This document shows positions 40,647-49,399 of a DNA stretch of 49,399 nt, piece by piece. The stretch comes from an uncultured Thomasclavelia sp. Lineage in GTDB: Bacteria; Bacillota_I; Bacilli_A; Erysipelotrichales; Coprobacillaceae. The position numbers and the translations under genes are program-made. The stretch lies in assembly GCF_944324745.1 (NCBI RefSeq), contig NZ_CALUXO010000038.1, positions 1 through 49,399 of the forward strand, in the 5' to 3' direction. Position 1 is the stretch's first letter; each line of letters begins with the position of its first letter. The notes under the pieces are model-generated. The model saw only the letters and a program-made list of their open reading frames with translations. It did no database searches and was not told the DNA's origin.

Positions 40647-41212
40647 AAGAAATTAAAGAATTATATTTAAAGCATCGCTGTCAAGCGACGTATGACCATG
40701 TTGTTAAAGTAGCTATTGTTGCTAGTAAACTGGCAAAAAAGTATCAGCTAGATACCAAAAAATGTTATCTAGCTAGTTTATTGCACGATATTAGTGCTAT
40801 CATTACTCCTGATCAAATGTATCAAATTGCTAGACATAGACAGTTAAAAATTGATCCAGCCGAAGAAAAATATCATTTTTTATTACATCAAAGAATTTCA
40901 CGGATTATTGCCAAAGAATATTTTAAAATTGATGATGAAAAGATTTTATCAGCAATTGAATGTCATACAACATTGAAAAAACAAGCCAGTGATTATGATA
41001 AAGTAGTATTTTTGGCAGATAAACTAGCCTGGGATCAAGCAGGTGTGCCACCATATTATGATAAAGTCTGTCAGGCTTTAAAAATATCTTTAGATTACGC
41101 CTGCTACATCTATTTAAAATATCAATTTGATCATCATTGTTTTTTAATGGTTCATCAATGGTTAGATGAAGCTTATCAGCAATTATCAAGAAAGTTTCGT
41201 TTAGAAAAATAG
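40643..41212 (+). CDS. HD-domain phosphohydrolase (YqeK-like, probable Ap4A hydrolase)
   Basis: 189 residues. The metal-binding residues of HD proteins are visible: His in TYDHVVKVA (about 17-25), the HD pair in LASLLHDISA (about 44-53), His in ECHTTLKKQ (about 107-115) and Asp in VVFLADKLAWD (about 122-132). The overall order matches YqeK, which cleaves diadenosine tetraphosphate symmetrically to ADP. Its start overlaps the end of the triple-domain gene (ATGA), so both are made together; with a pyrophosphatase-like partner this suggests a phosphate-ester clean-up role. Unlike many YqeK genes it is not next to nadD. The HD call is firm, Ap4A specificity is inferred. Confidence 0.78.
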   Translation: MKEIKELYLKHRCQATYDHVVKVAIVASKLAKKYQLDTKKCYLASLLHDISAIITPDQMYQIARHRQLKIDPAEEKYHFLLHQRISRIIAKEYFKIDDEKILSAIECHTTLKKQASDYDKVVFLADKLAWDQAGVPPYYDKVCQALKISLDYACYIYLKYQFDHHCFLMVHQWLDEAYQQLSRKFRLEK

Positions 41213-41223
41213 TTTGTTTAATT

Positions 41224-41262
41224 TAAACATCAGTAGATTATTTTTACTGATGTTTTTTTATT
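41224..41262 (+). terminator. Terminator after HD-domain gene
   Basis: AAACATCAGTA/TACTGATGTTT hairpin followed by TTTTTATTT. Confidence 0.85.
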
Positions 41263-41394
41263 TAAAGAATAATTTTATCTTTTAATTTTGAAAGCAAATA
41301 GCAGTATTTTTCGATTTTTTTCCATAATTTTTAAAATTAATTGTACACTTTTAAATAGGTTAAGGATATAATGTAATTAAAAGGTGCTTTTTGT

Positions 41395-41400
41395 TATAAT
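41395..41400 (+). promoter_or_regulatory. Extended -10 promoter for signalling module
   Basis: TTGTTATAAT with TATAAT at 41395-41400. A second TATAAT lies at 41367-41372. No strong -35 fits either. Confidence 0.4.
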
Positions 41401-41420
41401 TTTGTGATTTTGGTAAGAGG

Positions 41421-44400
41421 GTGATCGATATTTCTAATCAAAAAAGAAAACTGAAAAATCGCACAGATACGTCGTTAAAAACTATTGGATTAGGTAAAAA
41501 GCAAACAACAGGTTTATTAAATTATCAATTGGTAGCTTCTTATGTTGATCAATACTTTAAACATGTTCATTCAAATAGTGTTTATGTGTTATTCGTGGTA
41601 GGAATTGATAATATTGATTTGGTTAAATATACAATGGGGACTCAAGTAGAGACGGAAATAATTATGACGGTTACCAACCAGTTATCTAATATGTTCCGGG
41701 CAATTGATGTAATTGGTCAAACAGATACGAATGAGTTTCTTGTTTTTATTACTAATCCCTTATTGGGTGAAAAAACGGTTTTAAATAAAGGCGAAAGTAT
41801 TACAAGAATAAAATTATTAGAAAATGTTGCTAAATTAAATTTAACTATTCGGGTTGGAATTTATATGACCACAAATAAAACATTGTCATTTGAAGAATTG
41901 TACCAAAAAACTCATGCAAATTTGCAAATAGCTAAGCAACAAAAGCAGCCAGTTTATCTTACATCAGATATTTCTAAAGAAGATATTAACCAGCAAAAAA
42001 AATATATGTCACCGCAATTTAGTCCGGTACCGATTAATTTTTTACTGGATCATATCGATGAAGATATTCGAATACTTGAAGTAAGCAATAATATCAAACA
42101 ACTTTATATAAGTCCTAAATTTTCTCAAAAATTAAATGATGGTAATAAACTAGAAATTCAGATTCATCCTCATGATAGTTCACGTTATGATAATATGCTT
42201 AAACAAGCAATCGAAACCATGGAACCAGTTGAAGATGAATTACGGGTATTAGATAATGGAATTGATTGGAAATGGCGCTGGTTGCGTATGATCAAAATTC
42301 CTTATCATGATAGTGAATATCCAGTCATTTTAGAGATATCTCGAGATATTACTGAATCAAAAAAGCAAGAACAGTATTTATCTGAAAGTGGAAAGATGTT
42401 GAAGATTGCTTTTGAAAATACTACTAGAGCAATGTGGGAAGTAGATGTTGAAAATAAAGTATATACTTTTTTTAATTATAAAAATGGTTTTGATTCACAA
42501 TCAGATACCTTAGCTGATTTTCCGGAATCCTTGATCTCTACTGGCTGGGTTCATCCTGATTCGGCTGTTCAGTTTCGTCGATTTGGTGCGGAACTTTTAA
42601 ATGGTAAAACTCAAGATAGTGGCAGCTTTATATTACGTTATCGTTCATCTGATAGTTATGGTTGGGCCAATCTTTCTTATCGGATGATTTTTGATAGTAG
42701 TGGAGCACCGGTAAAAGCAATTGGAGTCAAAAATTATTTATCAGACTCGTCACAGCGTAAACAAGAAATCATTAGCTCGCCAGCATTACCTGATGCGGTA
42801 TATCCAACACTGGTATTTTGTATTAAAGTAAATTTAACTGAAGATTCAATCAAAGAATTATGGGTAGAAGGAGCTGAAAAAACTGATTTTGCCAAGATGC
42901 AAAAGTATACTGATATTTTAGAGGCTGAGAAAGAGCGTCTTTTTTTGGGCGATGACAGTAAAAGCTTTATGGATAATCTTAGTTTAGAGTCTTTGTTTCA
43001 AGCTGCAAAGCATGAGGTTGTCTGGAAATCGCTAAAATATCGTCGGGTTTATATTTCTGGAGTGATTCATTGGGTCTTGAATACTGTGAATTTAATTAAA
43101 GATCCTATTAGTCAAGATGTGTATCTTTTTGATTATTTAAATGATATTGAACAGAAGAAACGTTGGGAATATGGAGTAGATATTGTTTTAGATCCGTTGA
43201 CTGGTTTTTATCAACGAACTACAGTATTAGCGATAATTAAAAACTTATTAGAAAGTGATAGTGTATGTGCTATTGCCTTAGTACGGATTAATGGCTTTTT
43301 GCAGATGACAGAAGATGTATATGGGACTCCAGCAGAAAAACAATCATACATAGCAGCAGTATTAAATCTGGCTTTTGGCGCTAATTCATTAATTGGTCGT
43401 TATGATGATGAAACATTAATTTTATTTTTCAAAGATATATTATCACCATCATCTGTTAAAAAGCGCCTAGAAGATGCCTTTTCTTTCGTTCGTTCATCTA
43501 TGTCAGGAACAAAAATTATGCGATTATTACGATTTATTGCTGGGGTGGATTGTATGACCGGTCCAGTAAGCGATTATGAAAGTATTATTTTACAACTAGA
43601 AGAGATTTGCCGCTTATGGAAAAACTCAGCGTCTGATATCGTTGTTTTTTTAGATAAAGATAATCATGAACAATTTTTGAATAGTATCAATAGAGTTGAT
43701 GATGAATTAGTTATTAGTGAAGATAATCTTTTAGAAGAAGAACTAACTAGCAAAGAAAAAGATGTTGCCTTAAATTGTCTAGCTTTTATGGCTATGTCTA
43801 ACTCAACTCATAATTCAATCAAAAATATTTTAAAAAATATTGGACAATACTACGAGGCTGATCGTGTTTATATTCTAGCATTAGCTGAAAATAATCATGT
43901 TGTAACGATGATGTATGAATGGACGAATGAAAATAAATATAGTATTCAAAGGGCTGTTTCTGGAGTGAGAATTGAAAAATTTCCTTTTTTATGTCGTTGC
44001 CTGCAAGATAAAAAGCCTGCATTTATTAAAAATAAAAAAGAATTAAGTGGTCTATATTTAAATAATGGTAATAGTGATGATTGGTGTTATACAGTAATAC
44101 CAATCGTTACTCAAAAAAACTTTTATCTAGGATTCTTTTGTATTGAAAATCCAAAAATTCATCAAGAAAGAATCGCTTTACCGACAATGATGATAAAATA
44201 TATCTTCAATATTTCGCATAATCGACCTAACATTAATAAATCAGAAATATCATCTTGGGATAGTCTAACAAATCTTCCTAATCTACGCTCATATACTGAT
44301 ATTATTGATTCAATTAATTCTGATATGTATAACTCTCTAGGAGCTGTTGCTTTAGATGTCCCGGATTTATCAGTTATTAATAGTATACAAGGATTTGAAT

Positions 44401-45482
44401 ATGGCAGCAAATTAATTTTACATGTTGCTGAAGTATTATCTGAGACATTTGGGCGTTCCTATTTGTTTAGGACCTGGGATTCTGAATTTGTGGTATTAAG
44501 CCCTAATACTACACTGGAAGTATTTATTGATAAATGTACTTGGGTTCGGGATATTTTACAGCGTTGTTATTATAAACAGATTCGCATTGGTTATACATGG
44601 TCTAGTGGGGTATTTTTTGCTAAAAAACTTGTCAAAGAAGCAAAAGCAATCATGCGCTGTGAAAAAATTAAATCTATTCCGGCTACTGAAAATCTTTCTT
44701 TATGGGGCATGCGCCATGACAACTTTGCAAATGGGGTAAAAAAGGGAAAGTTCATAGTTCATTTTCAGCCTAAAATTGATATGACAACGGAAACGATCAT
44801 TGGTGCTGAAGCACTGGTTCGTGGAATTGATGATAATGGCGAGATTATACCACCGGGCAAGTTTATTGATGTAATGGAAGAAAATGGTAGTATTAGAGAT
44901 TTAGATTTCTTTGTCTTAGATCAAACTTTTGCTTATTTGGAAAAGTGGTATTTAAAAGGTTATGATCCGCTTAATGTATCGATTAACATTTCTAGGGTTA
45001 CTTTATTAGATTCAGCAGCACCGGCATCGATCCTTGCAATTCAAAGTCGGTATCCTGATATTTTATCGGGTCTAATTGAACTGGAAATCACAGAATCGGC
45101 ATGTGATATTGAAAAAGCAACTTTAGGACATATTCTGGATAATTTTAGACAGTTTGGAATGAAATTTGGTTTGGATGATTTTGGTTCCCATTATTCAAAT
45201 ATGTCAATTTTTACAAACGTCAAGTTTGATACGATTAAATTAGATCGTAGTTTAATAAATGAATTAGCTAGTAATGAAGCTGATCGATTATTAGTTAAAA
45301 ATATTATTCAAATCTGCAAAAATGGACAGATGACTTGTGTAGCTGAAGGGGTTGAAACTAAGGCTCAAGTAAGCGCTTTATTAGCGATGGGATGTTCCAT
45401 TTGCCAAGGATATTATTATAGTAAGCCACTTAGTCCAACCGATTTTGAACAGAAGTGGCTGGATAATACAGGAGGAGATTAA
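41421..45482 (+). CDS. Multi-sensor c-di-GMP phosphodiesterase (PAS/GAF, three degenerate GGDEF, EAL)
   Basis: 1353 residues as called from GTG 41421; AAGAGGGTG touches this codon, so ATT 41430 may be the real start. Domain order: degenerate GGDEF (about 35-180; TDTNEF replaces GGDEF, residue 100), PAS (about 200-317), PAS (about 325-440), a third sensor-like segment (about 450-585), degenerate GGDEF (about 590-745; RYDDETLILFF at 658-668), GAF (about 785-912), degenerate GGDEF (about 945-1090; TWDSEFVVL near 1017) and EAL (about 1105-1350). The EAL domain retains EALVR (1129), SINIS, ELEITE (1219), GLDDFGS (1250), TIKLDRS (1271), AEGVE (1308) and CQGYYYSKP (1328), so it should hydrolyse c-di-GMP. 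No transmembrane helix is seen, so it is cytosolic. The next gene follows after 5 bases. Confidence 0.85.
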   Translation: MIDISNQKRKLKNRTDTSLKTIGLGKKQTTGLLNYQLVASYVDQYFKHVHSNSVYVLFVVGIDNIDLVKYTMGTQVETEIIMTVTNQLSNMFRAIDVIGQTDTNEFLVFITNPLLGEKTVLNKGESITRIKLLENVAKLNLTIRVGIYMTTNKTLSFEELYQKTHANLQIAKQQKQPVYLTSDISKEDINQQKKYMSPQFSPVPINFLLDHIDEDIRILEVSNNIKQLYISPKFSQKLNDGNKLEIQIHPHDSSRYDNMLKQAIETMEPVEDELRVLDNGIDWKWRWLRMIKIPYHDSEYPVILEISRDITESKKQEQYLSESGKMLKIAFENTTRAMWEVDVENKVYTFFNYKNGFDSQSDTLADFPESLISTGWVHPDSAVQFRRFGAELLNGKTQDSGSFILRYRSSDSYGWANLSYRMIFDSSGAPVKAIGVKNYLSDSSQRKQEIISSPALPDAVYPTLVFCIKVNLTEDSIKELWVEGAEKTDFAKMQKYTDILEAEKERLFLGDDSKSFMDNLSLESLFQAAKHEVVWKSLKYRRVYISGVIHWVLNTVNLIKDPISQDVYLFDYLNDIEQKKRWEYGVDIVLDPLTGFYQRTTVLAIIKNLLESDSVCAIALVRINGFLQMTEDVYGTPAEKQSYIAAVLNLAFGANSLIGRYDDETLILFFKDILSPSSVKKRLEDAFSFVRSSMSGTKIMRLLRFIAGVDCMTGPVSDYESIILQLEEICRLWKNSASDIVVFLDKDNHEQFLNSINRVDDELVISEDNLLEEELTSKEKDVALNCLAFMAMSNSTHNSIKNILKNIGQYYEADRVYILALAENNHVVTMMYEWTNENKYSIQRAVSGVRIEKFPFLCRCLQDKKPAFIKNKKELSGLYLNNGNSDDWCYTVIPIVTQKNFYLGFFCIENPKIHQERIALPTMMIKYIFNISHNRPNINKSEISSWDSLTNLPNLRSYTDIIDSINSDMYNSLGAVALDVPDLSVINSIQGFEYGSKLILHVAEVLSETFGRSYLFRTWDSEFVVLSPNTTLEVFIDKCTWVRDILQRCYYKQIRIGYTWSSGVFFAKKLVKEAKAIMRCEKIKSIPATENLSLWGMRHDNFANGVKKGKFIVHFQPKIDMTTETIIGAEALVRGIDDNGEIIPPGKFIDVMEENGSIRDLDFFVLDQTFAYLEKWYLKGYDPLNVSINISRVTLLDSAAPASILAIQSRYPDILSGLIELEITESACDIEKATLGHILDNFRQFGMKFGLDDFGSHYSNMSIFTNVKFDTIKLDRSLINELASNEADRLLVKNIIQICKNGQMTCVAEGVETKAQVSALLAMGCSICQGYYYSKPLSPTDFEQKWLDNTGGD

Positions 45483-45487
45483 GATAA

Positions 45488-48025
45488 ATGAATAATTTAC
45501 ATAGTGAAGAGTCAAATGAACAAAAAAAGGTAGTTGCATCTAAACATTATCCGATGATTATTGGAATTGGAGCATCGGCTGGTGGTTTGGAAGCTTTGCA
45601 GCAGTTTTTTGAAGCCATGCCAGGAAATAGTGGGTTAAGTTTTGTCGTAGTCCAACATCTATCACCAGATTATAAAAGTTTGATGGCAGATATTTTAAGT
45701 AAACATACTGACATGGAAGTTATTCAAGCTGAAAATGAGATGAATATTGAACCGAATACTGTTTATTTAATACCACCTAAAAATAATATGACGTTACAGG
45801 GCAATAAGCTGATTTTGACCGAGTATGTTCATGGAATTTTAAATCATCCGATTGATATTTTCTTTACATCATTAGCTAAGGTAAGAAAAGAACGTTCGGC
45901 AGCAGTAGTACTTTCGGGAACCGGAACTGATGGAACTAAGGGAATTAAATCAATTAAAGAAAATGGTGGGCTGGTAATTGTTCAAGATCCATCATGTGCT
46001 AAATTTGATGGAATGCCTAAAAGCGCTATTAGTACCGGTATTGTCGATTGGATCTTAAGTCCGAAAGAAATAGCTGAAGAGATTTTAAATTTTTCCAGCT
46101 ATCCAACAATTTTTAAAAATCATGAATCAGAAGAATTTTTTTCAGATGAAGAAATCTTCTCACATATTTGTAATGTATTAAAGAAAGTTAGCGGAATTGA
46201 TTTTACTAACTATAAACGAACTACGGTTTTGAGACGAATTGAAAGAAGAATGGTCGTTAATCACAGTGCTAGTTTTCATGATTATGCCCATTCATTAGAC
46301 ACTAATGTTGAAGAAGCAAAAATATTAGTTAAGGAAATATTGATTGGGGTAACTAATTTTTTCCGTGATGCCTCAGCCTTTGAAAAACTAAAACAAGCAG
46401 TAATTCGGCGTTTAGTAGAAAATACTAAAGAAAATGAATCGATTAGAGTCTGGAGTGCAGGTTGTTCTACAGGTGAAGAAGCATATTCGATTGCCATCTT
46501 ATTTCAAGAGGTAATGGAAGAATTGCAGGTAGAACGAAATATTAAGATATTTGCTACTGATGTCGATGTAAGTGCTATTGAAAAAGCTGGTAAGGGTATT
46601 TTTTCAGAAAGTATCTTAGATGATGTTTCTTCTGAGCGGTTAGCGAAGTATTTTACTAAGAAAAATGATTCTTATCATATTTCTAAAAGTATTCGGCGCA
46701 TGATTATTTTCGCTCCACACAATATGCTTTCTGATCCACCTTTTGGTAAATTGGATTTAATCAGTTGTCGTAATGTGATGATTTATTTTCAGCCGGTCTT
46801 ACAAAGAGGGTTGTTTGCAATTTTCCATTCAGCTTTAAAAGACGGCGGATATTTATTTTTGGGTAAGAGTGAAACAGCTAATGAATGTTCCAATGTTTTC
46901 CGTCCATATCATGGTGAAGAAAAAATTTATATTCATAAAGGGGGCGCAAAATTAGAAACCTGGTCACCTTCATCATATAATGTTCCTAATATTCAACCGC
47001 ATCTTAGAAAAACTAGTCATATCAATCAGCAGCAACATATAAATTATTCACTAGAAAATATCTATACCCAATATCTTGAAAGATTTTTGCCAGCTTCAGT
47101 AGTTATCGATAATCAAGATAATGTCATTCATTTTTTTGGGAATTATTCTGATTATTTAACGATTGCACCTGGTAAAGCAACCTTTAATTTATTTAGTATG
47201 TTGGATAAAAATATTGGTTTAGCCGCTTCTACAGCATTGAATCGTTGTCGTGAAGAACATCGATCAGTGACTTATACTGGTATACCGGTTTCTAATGTTG
47301 ATGGGGTTAAACAGATTGATTTGATTATTGAGCCAATTGATTGGGAACATAAAGATGAATATGAATTAATTGTAGTTATATTTGTTGATAAACGTAATAT
47401 TGAAACTGATGGAATTAAAGAAAAATATGATATTGATGCTTCGGCGGCTCGACGTATTTCTGATTTGGAACAAGAGCTTCATGAATCACAAAATGATTTA
47501 AAATCAACGATTGGTGAATTAGAGACGGTCAATGAAGAATTACAGGCTGCTAACGAAGAATTATTGACTGCCAATGAAGAACTGCAGAGTTCTAATGAGG
47601 AATTACAATCAGTTAATGAAGAATTATATACTGTTAATGCCGAGTATCAGCAAAAATTAGATGAAATGACAATCATGACTAATGACTTATCTAACTTTTT
47701 ATCTTCAACAATGATTGGTATTTTATTTGTTGATGGAAATTTAAATATTCGTAAGTTCACTGAATATATTGGTCGCGAATTTCAATTGATGGAGCCAGAT
47801 ATTGGCCGTTCAATTCAAATTTTCGCTCATAGTTTTCCTCAAGAAGATATTGTCGAAGATGCTAATAGTGTTTTAAGAACGTTAGTACCGGTTGATCGTG
47901 AAGTTACGGCCATGAATGGACGTTATTATACTTTACGTATTGCACCGTATCGAACAACTGAAAACCGAATCAAAGGATTGGTTATTACTATTATCGACAG
48001 TCTTGGTGGTGATAATAAAAAGTAA
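45488..48025 (+). CDS. CheB methylesterase-CheR methyltransferase-PAS fusion
   Basis: 845 residues; ATG follows GGAGGAGAT. Residues about 18-205 are a CheB methylesterase without receiver domain, with the Ser-His-Asp triad in GASAGG (Ser near 29), VVQHLSP (His near 56) and GTGTDGTKG (Asp near 148). Residues about 215-485 are Che[15 protein letters not shown], the SAM loop [13 protein letters not shown] (about 322-334) and [11 protein letters not shown]. Then comes a heptad coiled coil of NEEL repeats (about 655-725) and a PAS domain (about 735-840). Such fusions occur in chemosensory-like or photo/redox systems and usually continue into a histidine kinase; here there is none, so output must come from methylation/demethylation or protein contacts. 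Adjacent to the EAL protein, probably one transcript. Confidence 0.9.
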   Translation: MNNLHSEESNEQKKVVASKHYPMIIGIGASAGGLEALQQFFEAMPGNSGLSFVVVQHLSPDYKSLMADILSKHTDMEVIQAENEMNIEPNTVYLIPPKNNMTLQGNKLILTEYVHGILNHPIDIFFTSLAKVRKERSAAVVLSGTGTDGTKGIKSIKENGGLVIVQDPSCAKFDGMPKSAISTGIVDWILSPKEIAEEILNFSSYPTIFKNHESEEFFSDEEIFSHICNVLKKVSGIDFTNYKRTTVLRRIERRMVVNHSASFHDYAHSLDTNVEEAKILVKEILIGVTNFFRDASAFEKLKQAVIRRLVENTKENESIRVWSAGCSTGEEAYSIAILFQEVMEELQVERNIKIFATDVDVSAIEKAGKGIFSESILDDVSSERLAKYFTKKNDSYHISKSIRRMIIFAPHNMLSDPPFGKLDLISCRNVMIYFQPVLQRGLFAIFHSALKDGGYLFLGKSETANECSNVFRPYHGEEKIYIHKGGAKLETWSPSSYNVPNIQPHLRKTSHINQQQHINYSLENIYTQYLERFLPASVVIDNQDNVIHFFGNYSDYLTIAPGKATFNLFSMLDKNIGLAASTALNRCREEHRSVTYTGIPVSNVDGVKQIDLIIEPIDWEHKDEYELIVVIFVDKRNIETDGIKEKYDIDASAARRISDLEQELHESQNDLKSTIGELETVNEELQAANEELLTANEELQSSNEELQSVNEELYTVNAEYQQKLDEMTIMTNDLSNFLSSTMIGILFVDGNLNIRKFTEYIGREFQLMEPDIGRSIQIFAHSFPQEDIVEDANSVLRTLVPVDREVTAMNGRYYTLRIAPYRTTENRIKGLVITIIDSLGGDNKK

Positions 48026-48052
48026 AGGATGCTATAGAAGGCATCCTTTTTA
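48023..48052. terminator. Bidirectional terminator after CheB-CheR fusion
   Basis: AAAGGATGC/GCATCCTTT stem with TATAGAAG loop followed by TTTAT; sits between the converging genes. Confidence 0.85.
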
Positions 48053-49279
48053 TAATGTCATCTTTTTTGGGAAAGCTTCGTTTCTTAAAAGATTCCACAT
48101 CTTATCAATATAAGATAAAGTATAATAGTTTTCATAATAATGATAGTAAAATGCGCCTTTTAAAGTCATACTATAAATTCCATTATCTTCATTTAAATAA
48201 TTTAATTTTTTGGCTAAAAATAGTTCTAGTTTGAATGCTCTATTTAAAGGTACTTGGAAGAAGCGCTCAAATTCATAACTGTTGATCTTAGTACTATAAG
48301 CCATCCAAAATAAATAATAAAGCATTCTTTGTCTTTGGCTAAAACGTAGCGTCAAAGCAGTCGGTAATTTGTCATTATTGATTCTTTGACAATAAGATTC
48401 CAGTGAAAAAGTATTAATTTTAAATTGATCTTTTAATAATGTTACACTAGAACAGCCAAATCCTAGATAATTAGTTCTAGTCATTGAAGAATATTGGGCC
48501 TGTTTAGAATTAGAAAAAGTCCAGATTGAAGTTCTTGAATATCCTTTATTTAAACAATATATGGTAATATTATCAAGCAGCTCCCTTTTAGCTTTTTTAT
48601 CCATCGTTTTGATCTTACTGTTAGTGAAAGTAAAATCAATAAATGGATAGATTGCCACATGATTAGCCCCAATTGAAAAAGCAAGATCAATATCGTTTTT
48701 TAAATCTTTGAAAGTTTGATTTGGTAAAGCAAAGATAAAATCCATTGAAATAGTTTCAAACGGAACTGTTTGCAAACTGGTTTTAATTTTTTCAACATCA
48801 AATTCTTTTCGCTCTAAAATTGTTTGATATTTATCTTGAAATGATTGAATGCCAATACTGATTTTAGTAACCCCTAATTCTTTTAATCGTTTTAAAACAG
48901 GAATTGTAACATTATCAGGATGTAATTCAATTCCGATTCCTTCATTAATAATAAAATATTGGTTGATCATATTAATGATTTGGCTAAAATCATCAAGGGC
49001 TAATGCTGGAGTACCACCACCAAAATAGAGACTAGTAACCGATTTTTTTGATTGGCTTTGTTTACCGACTAATTCAATTTCTTTGATTAAAGCGCTGATA
49101 TAGTTTTGGTAGATACTTTCTTCATATCTAACCTTACAATAAGGACAAAAACTGCATAGCTGTTTACAAAAAGGAATATGGACATATAAGCCTAAATCAT
49201 TGCAAGATGAATAGGGTAATTCCTGATCGTATTCATGATTAAATTTAAATGGTTTGAAAGAACGAGTCAGATACCAATG
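48050..49279 (-). CDS. Radical-SAM coproporphyrinogen III oxidase-like protein (HemZ/HemW-type), 5' end unclear
   Basis: The frame is open from 49279 to 48050, about 409 residues, beyond the first in-frame ATG at 48970. The upstream part is clearly protein: HWYLTRSFKPFKFNHEY, then VHIPFCKQLCSFCPYC with the CxxxCxxC cluster motif of radical SAM enzymes, and SLYFGGGTPAL (SAM-binding GGGTP). After it come GIQSF and the GFGCSS segment typical of coproporphyrinogen dehydrogenase-like proteins, then a HemN C-terminal domain. Starting at 48970 would remove the Fe-S cluster, so that start is wrong. No start codon is in frame before a TGA at 49280-49282; ATG 49283-49281 lies one base out of frame. Hence a frameshift, or truncation of the 5' end, is likely. 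The true substrate (haem pathway or haem chaperone) is not shown. Confidence 0.72.
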   Translation of the reverse strand, partial: HWYLTRSFKPFKFNHEYDQELPYSSCNDLGLYVHIPFCKQLCSFCPYCKVRYEESIYQNYISALIKEIELVGKQSQSKKSVTSLYFGGGTPALALDDFSQIINMINQYFIINEGIGIELHPDNVTIPVLKRLKELGVTKISIGIQSFQDKYQTILERKEFDVEKIKTSLQTVPFETISMDFIFALPNQTFKDLKNDIDLAFSIGANHVAIYPFIDFTFTNSKIKTMDKKAKRELLDNITIYCLNKGYSRTSIWTFSNSKQAQYSSMTRTNYLGFGCSSVTLLKDQFKINTFSLESYCQRINNDKLPTALTLRFSQRQRMLYYLFWMAYSTKINSYEFERFFQVPLNRAFKLELFLAKKLNYLNEDNGIYSMTLKGAFYYHYYENYYTLSYIDKMWNLLRNEAFPKKMTL

Positions 49280-49306
49280 TCATTAAGTTAAGATGATAAA
49301 ATTTTA

Positions 49307-49346
49307 GCCAGGAATTATATGTAAATATATTTTTCCTGGTTTTTAA
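49307..49346 (+). terminator. Hairpin with T-run at right edge
   Basis: CCAGGAA and TTCCTGG flank about 18 AT-rich bases, followed by TTTTTAA. Orientation suits a plus-strand transcript, but no plus-strand gene precedes it. Confidence 0.45.
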
Positions 49347-49365
49347 TATTTATTCAAGCTAAAAA

Positions 49366-49392
49366 AGTGTAGTCTTGAAACTACATTTTTCA
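49366..49392 (+). terminator. Second hairpin at right edge
   Basis: GTAGT CTTGAA ACTAC followed by ATTTTTC. With the previous hairpin it forms a tandem pair just outside the damaged radical-SAM gene. Confidence 0.4.
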
Positions 49393-49399
49393 AGGTATA

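Noticed and set aside
43819-44410. Two minus-strand open frames inside the EAL-protein gene
   Set aside because: Both are antisense shadows of conserved GAF and GGDEF regions without start signals.
41421-45482. Diguanylate cyclase activity of the large signalling protein
   Set aside because: None of the three GGDEF-like domains retains the GG[D/E]EF active-site signature.
47500-47660. Tandem DNA repeat or CRISPR-like array
   Set aside because: The periodicity is that of coding heptads (NEEL repeats) of a coiled coil; there are no spacers. No CRISPR array is seen anywhere in the window.

Overview
This is a low-GC, Gram-positive (Firmicutes) chromosome segment. Gene content points to an anaerobic gut member of the Erysipelotrichia/Coprobacillaceae (Thomasclavelia/Coprobacillus-like). 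The signs are very AT-rich intergenic DNA, strong AGGAGG-type ribosome binding sites, AddAB rather than RecBCD, several ferredoxin-type Fe-S proteins, and a trehalose PTS feeding a phosphorylase. The taxonomic guess is inference; no rRNA is present.

Layout. 1-90 is the 3' end of an IS21-type helper ATPase. 430-3577 is a small exported-peptide (bacteriocin-like) cassette: a secreted peptide gene interrupted by an in-frame TAG, a DUF1430-type membrane protein and its ABC ATPase. A tRNA-Arg(CCT) follows on the minus strand. 4328-17969 is mostly plus-strand housekeeping: CutC, an AI-2E-family exporter, two alpha/beta hydrolases, a GNAT acetyltransferase, PgsA, GpmI, a thioredoxin-like lipoprotein, PfkA, a Cof-type HAD phosphatase, HisC and a nucleoid-associated protein, with an XRE regulator and YaaA on the minus strand. 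17995-25402 (minus) is addB-addA and an MBL-fold hydrolase. 25699-30271 holds a WYL-type regulator, a MIF-like tautomerase, a decayed gene, GrpB-like protein, a cold-shock protein, tRNA-His, a small hypothetical and a YdcF-like membrane protein.

30389-38330 centres on trehalose use. It contains an Fe-S aldo/keto reductase, then treR, a GH65 phosphorylase (probably trehalose-6-phosphate phosphorylase), beta-phosphoglucomutase and a PTS EIIBCA gene. Trehalose would enter as trehalose-6-P, be split by phosphate into glucose-6-P and beta-glucose-1-P, and the latter be isomerised to glucose-6-P. The EII gene carries an apparent one-base deletion. A near-identical copy of the operon promoter/operator lies just after the EII terminator and faces a non-coding stretch that ends in its own terminator. 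This is a candidate TreR-controlled small RNA and the most unusual regulatory signal in the window.

38465-48025 holds a second aldo/keto reductase, a three-part fusion (DUF1284-like, Cys-rich DUF3795-like, pyrophosphatase-like) overlapping an HD-domain hydrolase, and a large two-gene signalling module. The module pairs a 1.35-kaa PAS/GAF protein that has three degenerate GGDEF domains and an intact EAL domain with a CheB-CheR-coiled-coil-PAS fusion. The right edge is a minus-strand radical-SAM, coproporphyrinogen-oxidase-like gene whose 5' end looks damaged.
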